Of a stretch of 64,000 nt of DNA, positions 51,977 to 64,000 are shown one piece after another. A model generated the notes under the pieces. The model had not been told where the DNA came from and made no database searches. It saw only the letters and a list, made by a program, of their open reading frames with translations. Numbering within the stretch: position 1 is the first letter of the stretch; each line of letters begins with the position of its first letter. The DNA comes from Erythrocercus mccallii (Eukaryota > Chordata > Aves > Passeriformes > Dicruridae): positions 248,001 through 312,000 of the forward strand of contig VZRG01000202.1 of assembly GCA_013397435.1 (NCBI GenBank), written 5' to 3'. A program made the position numbers and the translations under genes.

Positions 51977-52026
51977 ACCACTTCATTTTTCATTAAATTC
52001 AGATTGGCGATTTTTCATTTATAACA

Positions 52027-52030
52027 GATA
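52027..52030. repeat. Right target-site duplication GATA
   Basis: Matches the four bases immediately left of the LTR. Confidence 0.8.
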
Positions 52031-54884
52031 AGAGGCCTAGTAGGCAATGATAGAGGGAGAGAGAGGCAGTCATATACGGAAGATGTTAGAATCATCTGCA
52101 AAACCCAGTTGCAAATCTTACATTTCTTTCCTTTTTTAAGTGCTTCTAAATAAAACACTGGGCACCAACCCAATTTCCAGAATCTGTGGGTTGAATGTGG
52201 GAGATTCAAAACCCAGCTCTGAATCTGAGTTCTGTGTCCCAGAGTCATCATTAATGTTGAAGGATAATACAACTATGACAGTGTAAGAGATGTGTATTTA
52301 TATGCACTGCTCATGAAAATCCCAAACAACACTAACGGTGTTTTATTTGAGAGCCTTTGATGTTAATGAGAGATAGGCTTATGCCAAGTCTGGCACATCA
52401 AACTTCTCAGTTGTATAAAGGCAGCAGCCACAGCAGCTTTGTTCTGCATGAAGGCTTACATGTTGAGAGGGAGATTGTGCTTACAATTGTGAACAGTATA
52501 AAAACATTTTCAGAGGCTGTAATGCTGTTTCATGTCAGCTATTTTTTAAACAGGGCTGTCCACCAGCTCACAGTTTTCAAACTAGTGGGAAATGAAGCAA
52601 TGGATTTCTTCCCCTCTTTTTTACTAGACGTTTTATTTAGCTATGTCCCAGCCCCAAAAGTATTTGAAACTCTTATATTTTATTATCTACTTAGAAATAA
52701 CAATTCCTAGCCTTCATTTCATTTTGGTTCCATGTAGAAAAAACAAATATCTTATTTTTGAAATGGATATACTGAAGTGTATATCCACCTTTATTTTAAA
52801 GAGGAGAAAGTTAGAAAACCTAGTTATATCTGTGAAAATTCATAGATCTTAAATATATCTATTTACATATGGTTTAAAATCACAAGTAATAGAGTTTTGA
52901 AATGGACATGATTAAATGATGAGAACTAAATATATAAATGTTTTGAAGATTCTCCCAATCCAAAGAATTTACATTTTCAGATCAGTTTAAGCTTCTGAAA
53001 ATCATGTTTGAAGTTATCATCATTTTACAGTAACCAAAATTTAGATATTTAAAAATTAACTGTCAGCACTCAGGAGTACACCATTTAACTGGAGAGTCTT
53101 TCACAGTGTTGTCTGGAGATCAGAATTTCTAGCTAATGGAAATAAGAATATTCTGAAATCACTTACACTTTGATGTCAATCTTTACAGTTTCATGCATAA
53201 TCAATTCTTGAAGAATGGAATTTTAATATTTCAGAATGTATCACTTAAAAGAAATGTTTAATATTGAAAGGTTTTATATAAAATTTTAAATGAAATTTTA
53301 AATTAAAGTATTATTACATAAAAGTTAAAATTAAATGCAATTCCAATATTGAATTTAAATATTGCCATTCTCTTCCAAAAAAAGATTTTTTTACTAGCAA
53401 GATCAAATTAGAGTCTGTGGGGTTTTTTCTTATTTTTCTCCCAAAATTCATGTTGTTTCAAACCCAAAATTTCCAGTAGAAGTCCTTTTGCCACTGAGTT
53501 CTATTTGATCCAGCCCTCACATTTAAATTTTTATTCAGAAACATATTTCAGTTCTTCCTAATAAAATTACTTTGATCAGGTTTTTTTTTGTATTAATTAG
53601 AATTGAGAGACCCTGTGAACTTGTGTCGTAGATAGAGAACTCTTTTCAGTGCTTACCTTATTGTAAAATACACATTGTTCTGGGAAGAATTAATAGAAGC
53701 AGGAAATCTGTTAACATTTAGAATGGATGAATGAGATTTCTGATTAAATTCCTTTCCTAGAAATTCAACTTTTAAGAAAAAAATCTAGAAGTACTGCAGA
53801 GTAATTCAAATCACACTTTATAATAACAAGCATGAGATAACTATTATGTTAATGCTCATTTTTATCCCTATTTGATTATTTATATTAAGTCATTTGATTA
53901 AGAACTGACAGCGCAACTGTGTTTTTTTTGTTCCACCTCAAGTGGCTAAAAAACCTACCTCATAGTGCTAGAGATTGAGCATTACTGAGTTGGTACTTTT
54001 ATATGTATACAGTACAAAATGTATACAGTGCAAAAAAAAGTTGTTGAACTTATAAAGATAAGTCTTAAAAACTTGAAAAGAACCATTATTGTTGAAATTT
54101 TCTTAGCATAAGCAATGCCAGGGAAAATCCATTTTTGAAAATTGGAACTCAAATGATAAAAATTTGTGAGGAATAACTGAGGCAGGAGGCTTATAATGGT
54201 TAATGCAGGAAAATTTTTTAGCTCTAAACTGAATTACTTGTTCCACCTATGAGAGAAGCTGATTCTTTTTAGAGTTCCTTGAGTCTGATTCTAATGAAAA
54301 CTTTAGCAGTAATAATGAATTCCTGTTTCGCCACCTTAAACTGTGGCTATTTCCTATAACTAAGATACCGACTGTGGTAGTTTTCACATCTAGGAGAGGC
54401 TTGGTCTCTAGCCAAAGTGAAGCTAACTGTTGAGTCATGGTTAAGATTAGGTTTTAGACATTTTTGCTTTAATTCTGTAAACTATCTTCTTGATAGTTTA
54501 GTTCTTGATAGTTAATATCCTCTTGATACCTTTCAATGGAAATCATGGCTTTTCACTCTTCAAAAGGTAGTTGTGGACTGGAACCAAAATATTAGGAGTT
54601 GGGAGCCAGAAATGTAAATTTCATCGTGATATCCAAAGACCCTATTTTAAACCAACTCCTGTTGTTTCTGTTTTGTTTGCTTTGATTGTTATGGTCTTTT
54701 ATGTTTATTCTATTGCTAAGATAGATTTTTATTTTCTTATTCTGGATGTATCTAAGTCGCCTCATTTCTGTTTATTTCAAACAACTTCTACAGGTACTAG
54801 GTAATTGTAAAAAAATTTTAAAGAATCCATACAGAATTTTTTGCAAATTTGTCAAGGGCTTGAAATTTAATTTATGTTTATTTA

Positions 54885-54985
54885 TTTGTTTGTTTGTTTG
54901 TTTGTTTGTTTGTTTAATATAACTATCATCTATCTATCTATCTATCTATCATCTATCTATCTATATAATCTATCTATCTATATCT
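54885..54985. repeat. (TTTG)n and (ATCT)n compound microsatellite
   Basis: About seven TTTG units (to about 54915) are followed after a short AT spacer by three blocks of ATCT units interrupted by ATC and ATATA. Confidence 0.95.
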
Positions 54986-57913
54986 CAAATACTAAGCATA
55001 TTTTAGTCAATATGTTCCCTTGCTCTTTTTTGTCACACTGAAGAAAAAGTATCACTTATTATAGAGGATTCTTTTAGAAACTTATTTATTTAGTTCTATT
55101 TAATATTTGGTATCTCTTTAGGAAAAAACACCTACTGTGCAAGCATTTCCAAACAGTCCAAAGGTTTCACCTCCAGTTACACAATTCACAGTAAAATTCT
55201 TAAGGAACTGACAGAAAAGACATTAAAAATGGCTTTCCATCCTTCACTAAGTAAATTCTTTCCATGCTTTTGTGAGCACACACACCTGTACACATACACA
55301 CAGATGAATCAGTGCTCTTCTTCCTGTTAATCAGTCGTCCTTGATGTTCTCTGATTCATATCAAGACTGGTCAGTAGATTTGTGGCATTTGCTTAAGGAC
55401 TTTCTGTTTCTTACTTCAGTTTAAAAGGACATTTTAAAAGATATGATGGAAGAATTTCTGATTTCAAACATATGTTCCTGAGAGGCAAATATTATCAATT
55501 AGGGGAAAAGAAGTCTGTTTTATAAATATAAGAGAAAAAAACCCACTACACCTGCAAGTTCTGAAATTTTCAACAAAACCCCTATAAATACTTCATATTT
55601 CTTCTAAATCAGATAGTGTGTGTGCTTTTCCTGAGACACATTTATCATTTAAAAATAATTTCTTGCAACGCCCCACTTTTGCCTTAGATGTGGGGGTGTT
55701 CTATAAGTTGAGTGGTGGAATAACCTACCATGGCATATTTAATATTTTTATATCAACCGTAAGCATATTTAACATTTCCTCTCTACCTTTCATATGAGTG
55801 CTCAGCCTGCTCTGACACTTGATAAGGAGTAGGATTCTTAAAGTAGTTGGCTGAACTGTAAAGAAATAGCAGAAACCTCTTGTTTCATACTGTTTCTCCT
55901 GGCAAGAGGAACTGTGGCTGTGAGCAATTGAATGAAAATTTAGAAATGGTGTCTCACCAGCCCAAGCACTGATGTGGGCACATGCCCTTCTGGAGTGACA
56001 AGAAGTAGCAAATATTTCTTCCCTTCCCTTCCCATTATCCTCATGATGATATTTTTCATTGCTTTCCATGCAGAGGCATGTAAACAGGATGAGTGAATTG
56101 TAAAGTTCTTGTAATTTAGCATAGCTCATGTAATGGAGTGCTTTGGTCACCGCGGATCTGAAGTTACAGCGAAGGTCATGGAATAACTTTCTGGAAGAGT
56201 GACAGGAAAGATGTTGGGTTGGGGTTCAGGGAATGACTTAATTCCCTTAAAATAAGGCATCTCTGGTGAATATGCCTATGCCTATACTAGCATCCAATTG
56301 AGAGAAATAGGTAAAATGGGATATTTTCATATAAGCCATTCTTGCTTCAGGGTAAGATAAATTAGCTCACACAAGCCCCATTGGAGATAGCATGATTAAC
56401 TCAGATGTATCATCCTGCTTCATGTACTTGAAGTTACATTCAGTTAACTGTGTCCAATTTGTGGTTTAGAAAACACTCAAACTCTTCTTCACTTCCTTCT
56501 TTTACCTTCAGAAAAGATCACTGCAACACATCTGGGAGGACAATGGAAGCTATTGTGAAAGCAGAGTACTTGCAGGAGCAGGAAGGTCTTTACTGTCTTT
56601 TTTTTTTAACAGTTCAGTATGCTGATAATATTCAGTAATTAATTAAAATGAGCACTAGTCACTACCAAAATATATAATGGTCTGCTTTTCTCTTTCTGTC
56701 TCCCAGCTTTTTTCCCCTTGTTAGTCCTCACATATCCATTCATCATGTGCCCCCCTCCTCTTTCTCATCTGGAAACAGTAACCTCAGGCCTAAGAATTAA
56801 TCTTAGGGAGATCTGATACAGACCAACTTGTTCCCTTACACAGCTGTCCTGAGTTTAACTTGCTTCTCTCAGCTGGTTTTGACTGGAAAAATTACAGAAA
56901 CTACTAGAAACATGAATTCTCCCCATCCCCAAAACCTCTTTATGAAAGTAGTATTTCGGACCTCTCTTTTTAAAATTTACATTTTCCTATGTATTCTTCT
57001 GCCCCAGGTGTGTAGCTGCCTTCCAAGCACAGACGAAGCCAACAGTTTCTCCCTTGCAAGTTGTAGATTCCCAGGGAAAGTAAATAGTAAAAATTATTTA
57101 CAACATATATCCTTTCTCTTTCCTGTGATTTGCTTCTAATGCCTTTTCTTCTAAACCTGAGTTTCCTCTCCTACATTTTCATTTTATTCTCTGAAGGGTT
57201 GCCCCAACATCAAATGTCACTGTTAATTGAAAATGCAGTAAGTTAAACAGAAGATGAGAATATTCATCCATGTTCTCTGTTGATTCTTATATCTGTTAAA
57301 ATAATTTTTTGCATCTTTTCACTGAAAAGAAAAACTTGTGGTTTCTGCAGGTGCAGATATTAGGGATAACATGCACCACAGGTAGTAATTCCCAAGTCCA
57401 AACACAAGTAGAGCACTGACTCTAGAGTTTGCATCTGCCAAGACCTTAGTACTGTGGCTTATGAAATCCAAATTGGTTTAGAATGCAAATTTCTAACAAG
57501 AACTGTGACACTGGCCTTGGAGTTATGATCATGTTTTTTCTTCTATTTTTCTTCCTTTTTTTCTCTTTTCTTATATTTTTCTTCTATTGCAAACATAATT
57601 TTATTTTTCCCCAAAAAACAGTAACTCATGAAAATATTGCCAGAGCATAGAGGGAGTTAGTTTCACAGCTGGATGAGACAATGTTTTATTGCCATGCTTA
57701 GATCAGAATTTCCGAAAACTTCATGATCCTGAAAGAGCCCCAGTCTAAGTGCAGGATATGAAAACAGATGTGGTATGTTCTAACACACACATAGCTGCCC
57801 CCATGCATACAGATGCTTCTTGAATATTACAGCAGATCCCCCTAGGACACAGAGGACTTCATTTGATCTCATCAGGCTTTGGGTCTGATCCTGACTCTAT
57901 GATGAATGAGAGT

Positions 57914-57930
57914 AAAAAAAAAAAAAAAAA
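57914..57930. repeat. A17 homopolymer
   Basis: Seventeen A after GAGAGT. No retrocopy is recognisable upstream. Confidence 0.9.
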
Positions 57931-58032
57931 GGAGCCTAAATATTTTTTTATGAATAACTTTTTTCCTGTTTTTTTTTTTAATTAAATCATTAAGAAATAA
58001 GGGTTAACTGTTTGAAAGTGATTCCCCCTTCC

Positions 58033-58118
58033 AAAAAAAAAAAAAAACAAACCACCAAAACAAGTCAAAACAAATTATAAAAAAAGGAAAAAAAGAACCA
58101 AACAAATAAAAAAATAAT
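58033..58118. repeat. A-rich low-complexity tract
   Basis: Fifteen A then irregular CAAA, ACCAAA and AAATAA units. Confidence 0.85.
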
Positions 58119-58379
58119 CCCAAATGATTTACTGGCAAAACAAGTTATGCCTGAAAATTTGTAGCACCCACAAATTTCAGAGACAAGCACTCACAAATTT
58201 ATTTTTAAACAATTTTTAAAATGTAACATTTCACTGTAGAAAGAAAACCTAACACAATAATCATTTGTTTGAATAAATGCTCAAAAGAGATCAACTTCTA
58301 GCAGAGTTTCTTTGGTAAAAAAAGCCAGCCAGTTCCATTCACAAAATTCTTTACGTTTCTTGCGAAAGAATTACCATTT

Positions 58380-58708
58380 CTAATTTCTGATGACTTTTGG
58401 AAAGCGGGTCAGATGCCCTATCTCCCGTGGTAGCGCTCTAATCTTGCATGTACTAAGCTAATTACGCACCAGAGGCGAGCGCATTCAGCGCTGGGCTCTT
58501 TCCCAGGCTCCGGGCTGCTCCCTCTCAATGTCGGCTGCCAGCCCATCAGCTGTTCTGGGGCCTCCAACAACAGCTGCCAGCAACTGCAAACATCCGGCCT
58601 CCACTGAGAGGCATAAAGAGCCAATTGATAGGAGCAAACCTCAGGATGCACAGGAATGCCAGCACAGTTATAAATTAATTCTTTGAATTTTAATAGTCTT
58701 AAGGGAAT
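58380..58708. promoter_or_regulatory. Candidate conserved enhancer-like element
   Basis: A sharply bounded GC-elevated stretch in AT-rich flanks with about nine CpGs in its first 200 bases. It carries two identical E-boxes CAGCTG (58547-58552 and 58571-58576) 24 bases apart. AGCGCT occurs at 58432-58437, with an AGCGC/GCGCT inverted pair at 58478-58492. A homeobox core is seen in GCTAATTACG (58457-58466), a TEAD-type GGAATG in ACAGGAATGCC, and TAAATTAATT plus TTTTAAT at the right end. No repeat family explains it, and the open frame through it on the minus strand (58418-58789) runs into a lysine-free pyrimidine tract and is not convincing. I infer a developmental cis-regulatory element; an exon of unknown RNA is the alternative. 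Confidence 0.4.
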
Positions 58709-58753
58709 GAGAGAGAAGGAAAAAGAAAGAAAAAGAAAAAGAAAAAAAGGAAG
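58709..58753. repeat. (GAAAAA)n purine tract
   Basis: GAAAGAAAAAGAAAAAGAAA-type run directly right of the GC-elevated element. Confidence 0.88.
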
Positions 58754-59659
58754 CGGATGTTGAAGATAAATGGGAGTGTGGTATATCAATATTTTGTTTC
58801 TGGTTTCCCCACAATGCAGTGATGTTTTACTAGAGTTGTCTTGGATTTAATCCTTTCTGAGTTTATTTCCTATGTATCTACTCTCACAAGTAAGTTTCTG
58901 CAATATTCCTATAAACTGCTAAGCCAAAAATCATTTGGCTCTAACACTGGGCTGATTTGTTTCCTTGTCAAAGGATAGATAAACCTGTTATTCTGCCTCC
59001 AAAGCATCAAGCAACAGACTAGATGGATGTGTTGGTCTTTCATGCCTATGAAAGGATACCCCTGCCAAACCGACTCGACAATCTTGCAATTAGTAATTTT
59101 TAAAATATCTTTGTGATAGCTTAGGTGTTTGACCAAATGAACACTGCTTTGTTGGCAGATGTCTCTCCTGAGTTAACAGTGCCAGATCAGACAGAATTTC
59201 TTAGTAAAGTACTATTGCAATCTCTCTTTTAAAAAATGAACATGAGAAAAAAACCATGTTAGAAAATACAAAAATGTTAGTTTTGTGCTGCGAGATATGA
59301 CTGAGGAGCTTTCTGTGGCTTATGATCAGTTATTGTGACAAGCTTGTTCTTCCTACAGCTAATACAGCATTTCAAAATGGGTCACTATAAGCCTGGATGG
59401 AGTTCATGAAAGGAGTATGTGCATACAGAGGAAAGGTACATTTAAATGGTTGCATTAGGAACTCCAGTGAACAAACCCAAGACAATTCAAGTTATAAAGT
59501 TTTCTCCAGTGTCTGTGAGAACTCAGAGACAGGAGCAACAGCATGAGCTTGTAATGGAATGTCATCCTTAACTCTCAATTTCCTGGCAGTCATTCATCTG
59601 AGTCACAACTTTAACAGAGTTCACTTTTTGATTCCCCTTCCATGTGAATCCCCTAACTT

Positions 59660-59780
59660 GGGTTTTGTTTTGGGGGCTTTTTGTGTTTTTCTTTGATTTT
59701 TTGTTTCTTTGTTGTTTTGCTTGTTTGTGGTTTTAGTTTTTGTTTTATCTTTAAAATTAGTTTTATTTTGTTGTTTTGAT
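59660..59780. repeat. T/G-rich low-complexity tract
   Basis: Irregular GTTTT, TTTG and GTTT units with few A or C, complementary in character to the A/C tract at 7371-7531. Open frames on both strands here are composition artefacts. Confidence 0.85.
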
Positions 59781-62700
59781 GGCTGTTTTAGTAACAGCTT
59801 CTCTCTATTATATACACTTGTAGAAAAATACATGTTCCACCATGATTTTAAAAATAACATTCTTTTTCAGGTTAGAAACCATCTTATCTTCATTAACAGG
59901 CAAGCTCCACTAACCTCTCTTTAGCCACACAGGGGCTCCTGGCCAGCAACATGTTTTGTTGCTTTGGATCTGGAGACGAGAAGGAGAAGCACATGGGATT
60001 AATAATTCTAGCAGGAAGCAAAGCCCAGCATTATGCAGGCTGCATACATAGGAGCAGAAAGGCATTAGAAAAGCCCATGTAGGCCAAGACTGATCAGGGA
60101 CTAGATAATCTAATACTGAAGAAACATTTCCACCCTTCCTGTCTGTACAGAGGTATCACAGAACCATGCAAAGGTAACTTCAGGTGCTAATATTTGCTGG
60201 ATACCTAGGAATAGACTTTATCATCCCCTTTTTCAACAGTGTATTGGAAAGCTCCTAGTTATAGATTCACATTAAGACTTATGCTGTCTGTTTCTCACAG
60301 AGCAACAGTATCCATGGCTTACTAATTACAGTAAATCAGGCCACCTTTAATCAATTTTTTTTCTTCCTGTTAGCAGGAAAAGATTCTAAATCTGTGCCCT
60401 CAATCAAGTTTTATGTGCTATGAATAAAAAATGCATTATTTGTTCTTAGAGTTCTTTTTACATTAGAAAATATTTTAGAAAATAATATTTTGTTCAGAAC
60501 TTCACTGACTATTTTGCTATTTAACTAAAATGAAGATCTGACATTTAGATTGGCTACTCTTATACAAGCAAACCTTCCAGTGAAATGGTAGGCACTATTG
60601 CTCACTTGATTTTGGGTATCCAAATGATAGAACTTTTCCTCTGAGTGGCTACTTTAACTCCTTTCTGTTCAACAGAAGGAAACAGACTCCTTTATGATTA
60701 TTCAAAGTTATAGAACTTAGCTTAGGTAGCTAACTTTGGGTAAGATGGATTGTTTCTCAAACCCTTGTTCTTTGCCTACAAAAGATCCCTAGAGCGAGAA
60801 GATAAGATGGATCAGTTTACATTTTAGGGAAATGTAGGTTTCAATAAGAGCTTTAGGGATGAAAAGAGACCCTGGAAGAGAACACAGCTGGCAGAGTCAC
60901 CTAATCATATTGATCACAAAACCTTGCCAGTAGTTGGTTGAAATTTTTCCTAGGATGGGAATTTTGTACTGTGAAGGCAGTGGGAACTCTAGGAATTCAG
61001 CCTCCTAAGAGATTAAGTGTAAAGAAAACAGCACTTTTCACTGAGACAGGTTGCCTGTTTCTCCCTTTTCTCCCTGCATTCTAATTCTTGCCAATTAAAG
61101 TTAGGGTGTTTGGTCCAATGACTCTTTAATGCAGAAATTGTAAGGTCTTTGAATCAAGAAATGGAACTTTAGGAACTCCTCCTCCTCCAGGGAGTGCAGC
61201 TGTATTAACTCCTGGGCAATGCATAGGCTCTCCTGTACTTCTCACTGACCTAGTTTTGCACAGGAGCCCAACATTTAACACAAGAACCTTCCCACTGCAA
61301 TTTCAGCTTTGTACACAGGCTGCTAGTTAGTCAGTCTCTTTTTGGAAGATGAAATGAGCACCAATAGTCCAGGGCAAACCTGCAGCTTCTCTTCATCAGT
61401 TTTTGGAAATGGCAGTCCATGGGATATAGCTGTGTGGTTGTGTTGAACTAAATGCTGTGAGAGTGCTTTAAGTGTGGTCTCTTCCTCTCTCCTCCCTCCA
61501 CCTTTCCCTCCAACATACGCATTATGTGAGAGTCAGGCACAATCTTTGGCTTGATCTGAACAGCCTGGAGCATGAGATAAGCACCCAAGACCTTGGCTTA
61601 GACACAGTGGCAGTATCTCTAAGTACAGTAGCAGAAGTCTAGTCATCTGAGTACGTAAACACTCCTGCCTTGAATCCTGTGGTCAATGACTGTTTAGGAA
61701 TCTGAGCTAACTGGTGCCCTAAGTCAGTTACGATTTCTTCTTGCATTGATCGTTTAGTTGTTCTTTTGGATTTCATCCTTAATCATCAAACCAGTGGAGT
61801 TTAGCAACTTTTAGCAGAATCTTTTAATGTTTAGGAAACAGAGCAGTTACTGTGGAGACATGCATAAATATATCTGGCCTGTAAACAGCAACATATATTT
61901 TTCAAATATAAAGGAACAATGCTGCAGCTCCTTCTAAATATAGCTTGTTTCTTTAGTCTTACAGATTTAGTTTTCTAAACCAAGACTTGTGGAATTTGGC
62001 ATCTATTCTTCTGTTCTTTTGATAAGTACCTAAACAGGATGTCCTTGCAAATCAAATGAAAAACAGCACTGGAAGATTTCCTCCCTCAGGAATAAGTATT
62101 ACGATTGGCAGATGGTTTAAGTGGAAATACACAGGAATGCACTTTAGCCAGTACTTGAAAATCATTCCAGCACATACTGCTGAGGTAGATTCATGAAGCT
62201 CCATTAGATATCTTTCTTCATTGAATCAATTTTTAATGGCCCTGATCAAGAGTTTTAATTTATTCTATCCTAATTGTCACAAAACAGCCATACCTAAAAG
62301 AAAAAAAACCACCATAAATATCCTAAAGTAATTATTTTTCAAATACTTTTATATGGCAGAAATGGCAAGGAAGATTGTTGATATACCCTAGCTAGCAAGA
62401 ATCTCTGAAAACTTGATGCAAGGTCTCAGGCAACTTGCAACTGAATTCAAATGCATGTACACATGTAAGTAAGTATTCTTGTATCACCTTTAGCATATTG
62501 GTGGGTATGGAGAGCATTTATATGTAATAGGTTGCATAAACCTTGTAGTTAATATATGTACTTATGCAGTTCTGATCCTATTGCAAAAATTGTGCACTTT
62601 GCATCATAACAACTCAAACAATTAGATTCTGTGAGAAGTGTCCAGTGGCAAACAGACAAAACATAGCAATGCCAAACTGTCAGAAATAATATTTGCTGTG

Positions 62701-62893
62701 GCTCCAGATTCTTCCTTCATTAGCTATATAATGGGAAAGTTAAAAAATTCTAGTATCTACTGGCCCTCTAGTGGTAAAACAAGAACTTTTGGGAACAGGT
62801 ACCTTCAGATTCTAGAAGAAAATACACTAAGTCTCAGAAGTGAGTGAGAAAAAAAAAAGACAAAATAGTGTACTTTTGTCTATGCTATGTATG

Positions 62894-62912
62894 AATAGAT
62901 AGATAGATGATT

Positions 62913-62955
<43 letters not shown>

Positions 62956-62956
62956 G
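62894..62956. repeat. (GATA)n microsatellite
   Basis: Three ATAG units, an ATGATTG interruption, then about eleven perfect GATA units ending in GATGGG. Likely length-variable. Confidence 0.95.
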
Positions 62957-64000
62957 GGTAAAAGGTAATTTAAGCCACTTTTAGAGACTTCTGGATTGGA
63001 TCTTAATGGATTTGAGAGTCAACACATTCCATTGTGCCATACTAATGTGTCTGATGGCAGTATTGCCATTGTTTTCATAATAAATAAGGCCTGGACTTCC
63101 TTAGTTGAAGCATAAAACAAAGCAAAATGAGTGTTGAACTATTTAACACTAAGAAAAATAAATATCTTAAATAACTGTCTTTTGTTGACACATGTAAGAA
63201 AAGAGATGCGTATCTGTGTCTTTCCAGAAAGGAGAGAAAACAATTGGGTTTGGAATTGCTGGTCATGATCTTGCAATAAGTCTTTTAGCTGTGTGACTAA
63301 CTCTCAGCGTAAGCAAAGAGACAGGAGCTTTCTCTTTGCCTCTGCTCTTCTTTAAAGGAAGGCAATACTCTTTTTTTAGTCATCTGTGGTGCACTTCTGT
63401 TGTTGTAAACTTCATATTGTTGATGGGGTCCTTTTCTTCCTTTTTGGAGGTTTAGTTGCAGTGAGATGAGACACACTGTTATGCATACTGAAGTGTTTTC
63501 CTGTTGTAAATGAGACATTCTGTGTTGCTGTATCACCTGTTCCATGCCATCTGGAAACTGTGAAGTGAAATAAAACAGCATGCACAGGTGCTTCAATTTT
63601 CTATTTAATTGCTACCATAGAGTAGAATATATATGAGAAATAACAGTGAGTTTCAAATGTTACAAACACAGTTCAAGGGGTAAATTAGATAATAATGTGG
63701 ATGTAGTTACCATTGGGAAGCAGTGTTGGTAGGATTAGTGTTATGTTAGTGCTAGGATTTTCCTTTCTAAGAGTGAAAAATGGTTACATTTTTGTTCAGG
63801 ACTCTTAGATGGAACACAAGCTGGCTTCCATTTTATGCAAAGATGAAATGCTGGCTCTCTAAACAGTAAGATATAAGCTGTACTTATTCTTATGTATGGA
63901 TTTCCCATGTAATATATAAAATTGTACCCTCAGTAAAACTACATGAAAATATATCGGAAAATGTTAAATGTGATGAACTATGTTTTGATCATGAACACAA

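Larger units (their letters stand above)
51329..52026 (+). mobile_element. Solo LTR of an endogenous retrovirus
   Basis: A complete 698-base LTR. It starts TGTTATAAGTGAA and ends TTTCATTTATAACA, so the terminal inverted repeats are perfect for 8 bases and nearly so for 13. It is flanked by a perfect 4-base duplication, GATA. A TATA box (TATAAAA, 51809-51815) and AATAAA (51971-51976) lie in the correct order, giving U3-R-U5 on the plus strand. No primer-binding site, polypurine tract or internal genes adjoin it, so it is a recombination-derived solo LTR. A 4-base duplication is usual for class I (gamma/epsilon-like) elements and 5 for ERVL; I cannot name the family. Short open frames in it (for example 51612-51878) are incidental. 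Confidence 0.93.
52031..58379. other. Unique AT-rich DNA, no gene recognised
   Basis: Nothing identifiable other than microsatellites and A-runs listed separately. The 141-codon minus-strand frame at 55725-56150 opens at a GTG, has its first ATG seven codons in, and shows no recognisable domain; I do not call it. Confidence 0.6.
58754..64000. other. Unique DNA, no gene recognised
   Basis: AT-rich with a T/G tract (59660-59780) and a GATA array (62894-62956). A patch at about 60850-61650 is less AT-rich and poor in simple repeats, but I see no exon or repeat in it. Confidence 0.55.

Noticed and set aside
55725..56150. 141-codon minus-strand frame as a gene
   Set aside because: GTG opening, no recognisable domain, composition typical of non-coding DNA, and no convincing splice or promoter context.
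1..64000. CRISPR arrays, prokaryotic operons, phage or plasmid genes
   Set aside because: No spaced direct-repeat arrays, no coding density, and clear vertebrate CR1/LTR repeats throughout.

Overview
The window reads as avian nuclear DNA. It is AT-rich and CpG-poor, and it carries several CR1 LINE 3' ends of the bird type, with 8-bp-periodic ATTCTATG-like tails, in both orientations and at different degrees of decay. It also has a clear solo retroviral LTR and ordinary vertebrate microsatellites. The exact bird group cannot be fixed from sequence alone. The CR1 types fit birds generally, and the LTRs suggest but do not prove a songbird or other neoavian.

I recognise no protein-coding gene, rRNA, tRNA or snRNA. 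Open frames are short (longest 161 codons, 125 from its first ATG), have non-coding-like composition, and match no family I know. The window is best read as intergenic gene desert or the inside of a very large intron. Unrecognised short exons remain possible.

Layout: 0.04-0.6 kb, a well-preserved CR1 3' end (+). 0.6-25 kb, mostly unique AT-rich DNA with one old CR1 (5.36-5.77 kb), simple repeats, a 12.06-12.94 kb stretch that may be conserved non-coding DNA, and an exon-like CpG-containing island at 19.5 kb. 25.1-28.5 kb, the densest repeat cluster: CR1 (-), older CR1 (+), an unassigned medium-GC block, then a strikingly GC- and CpG-rich LTR-like unit on the minus strand. 28.5-38 kb, unique DNA with small duplications, a 15-bp tandem repeat, and two to three CR1 remnants. 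38.1-38.7 kb, the least decayed CR1 (-). 38.7-51.3 kb, unique DNA with a CTTT microsatellite and a tiny CR1 tail. 51.33-52.03 kb, a 698-bp solo LTR with 8-bp perfect terminal inverted repeats and a 4-bp target-site duplication. 52-64 kb, unique DNA with ATCT and GATA microsatellites and a GC-elevated, E-box-bearing candidate regulatory element at 58.4-58.7 kb.

The items most worth following are the GC-rich minus-strand LTR/CpG-island unit (27.2-28.5 kb), the solo LTR at 51.3 kb, the candidate enhancer at 58.4 kb and the exon-like island at 19.5 kb. I see no evidence of a new multi-gene system here.
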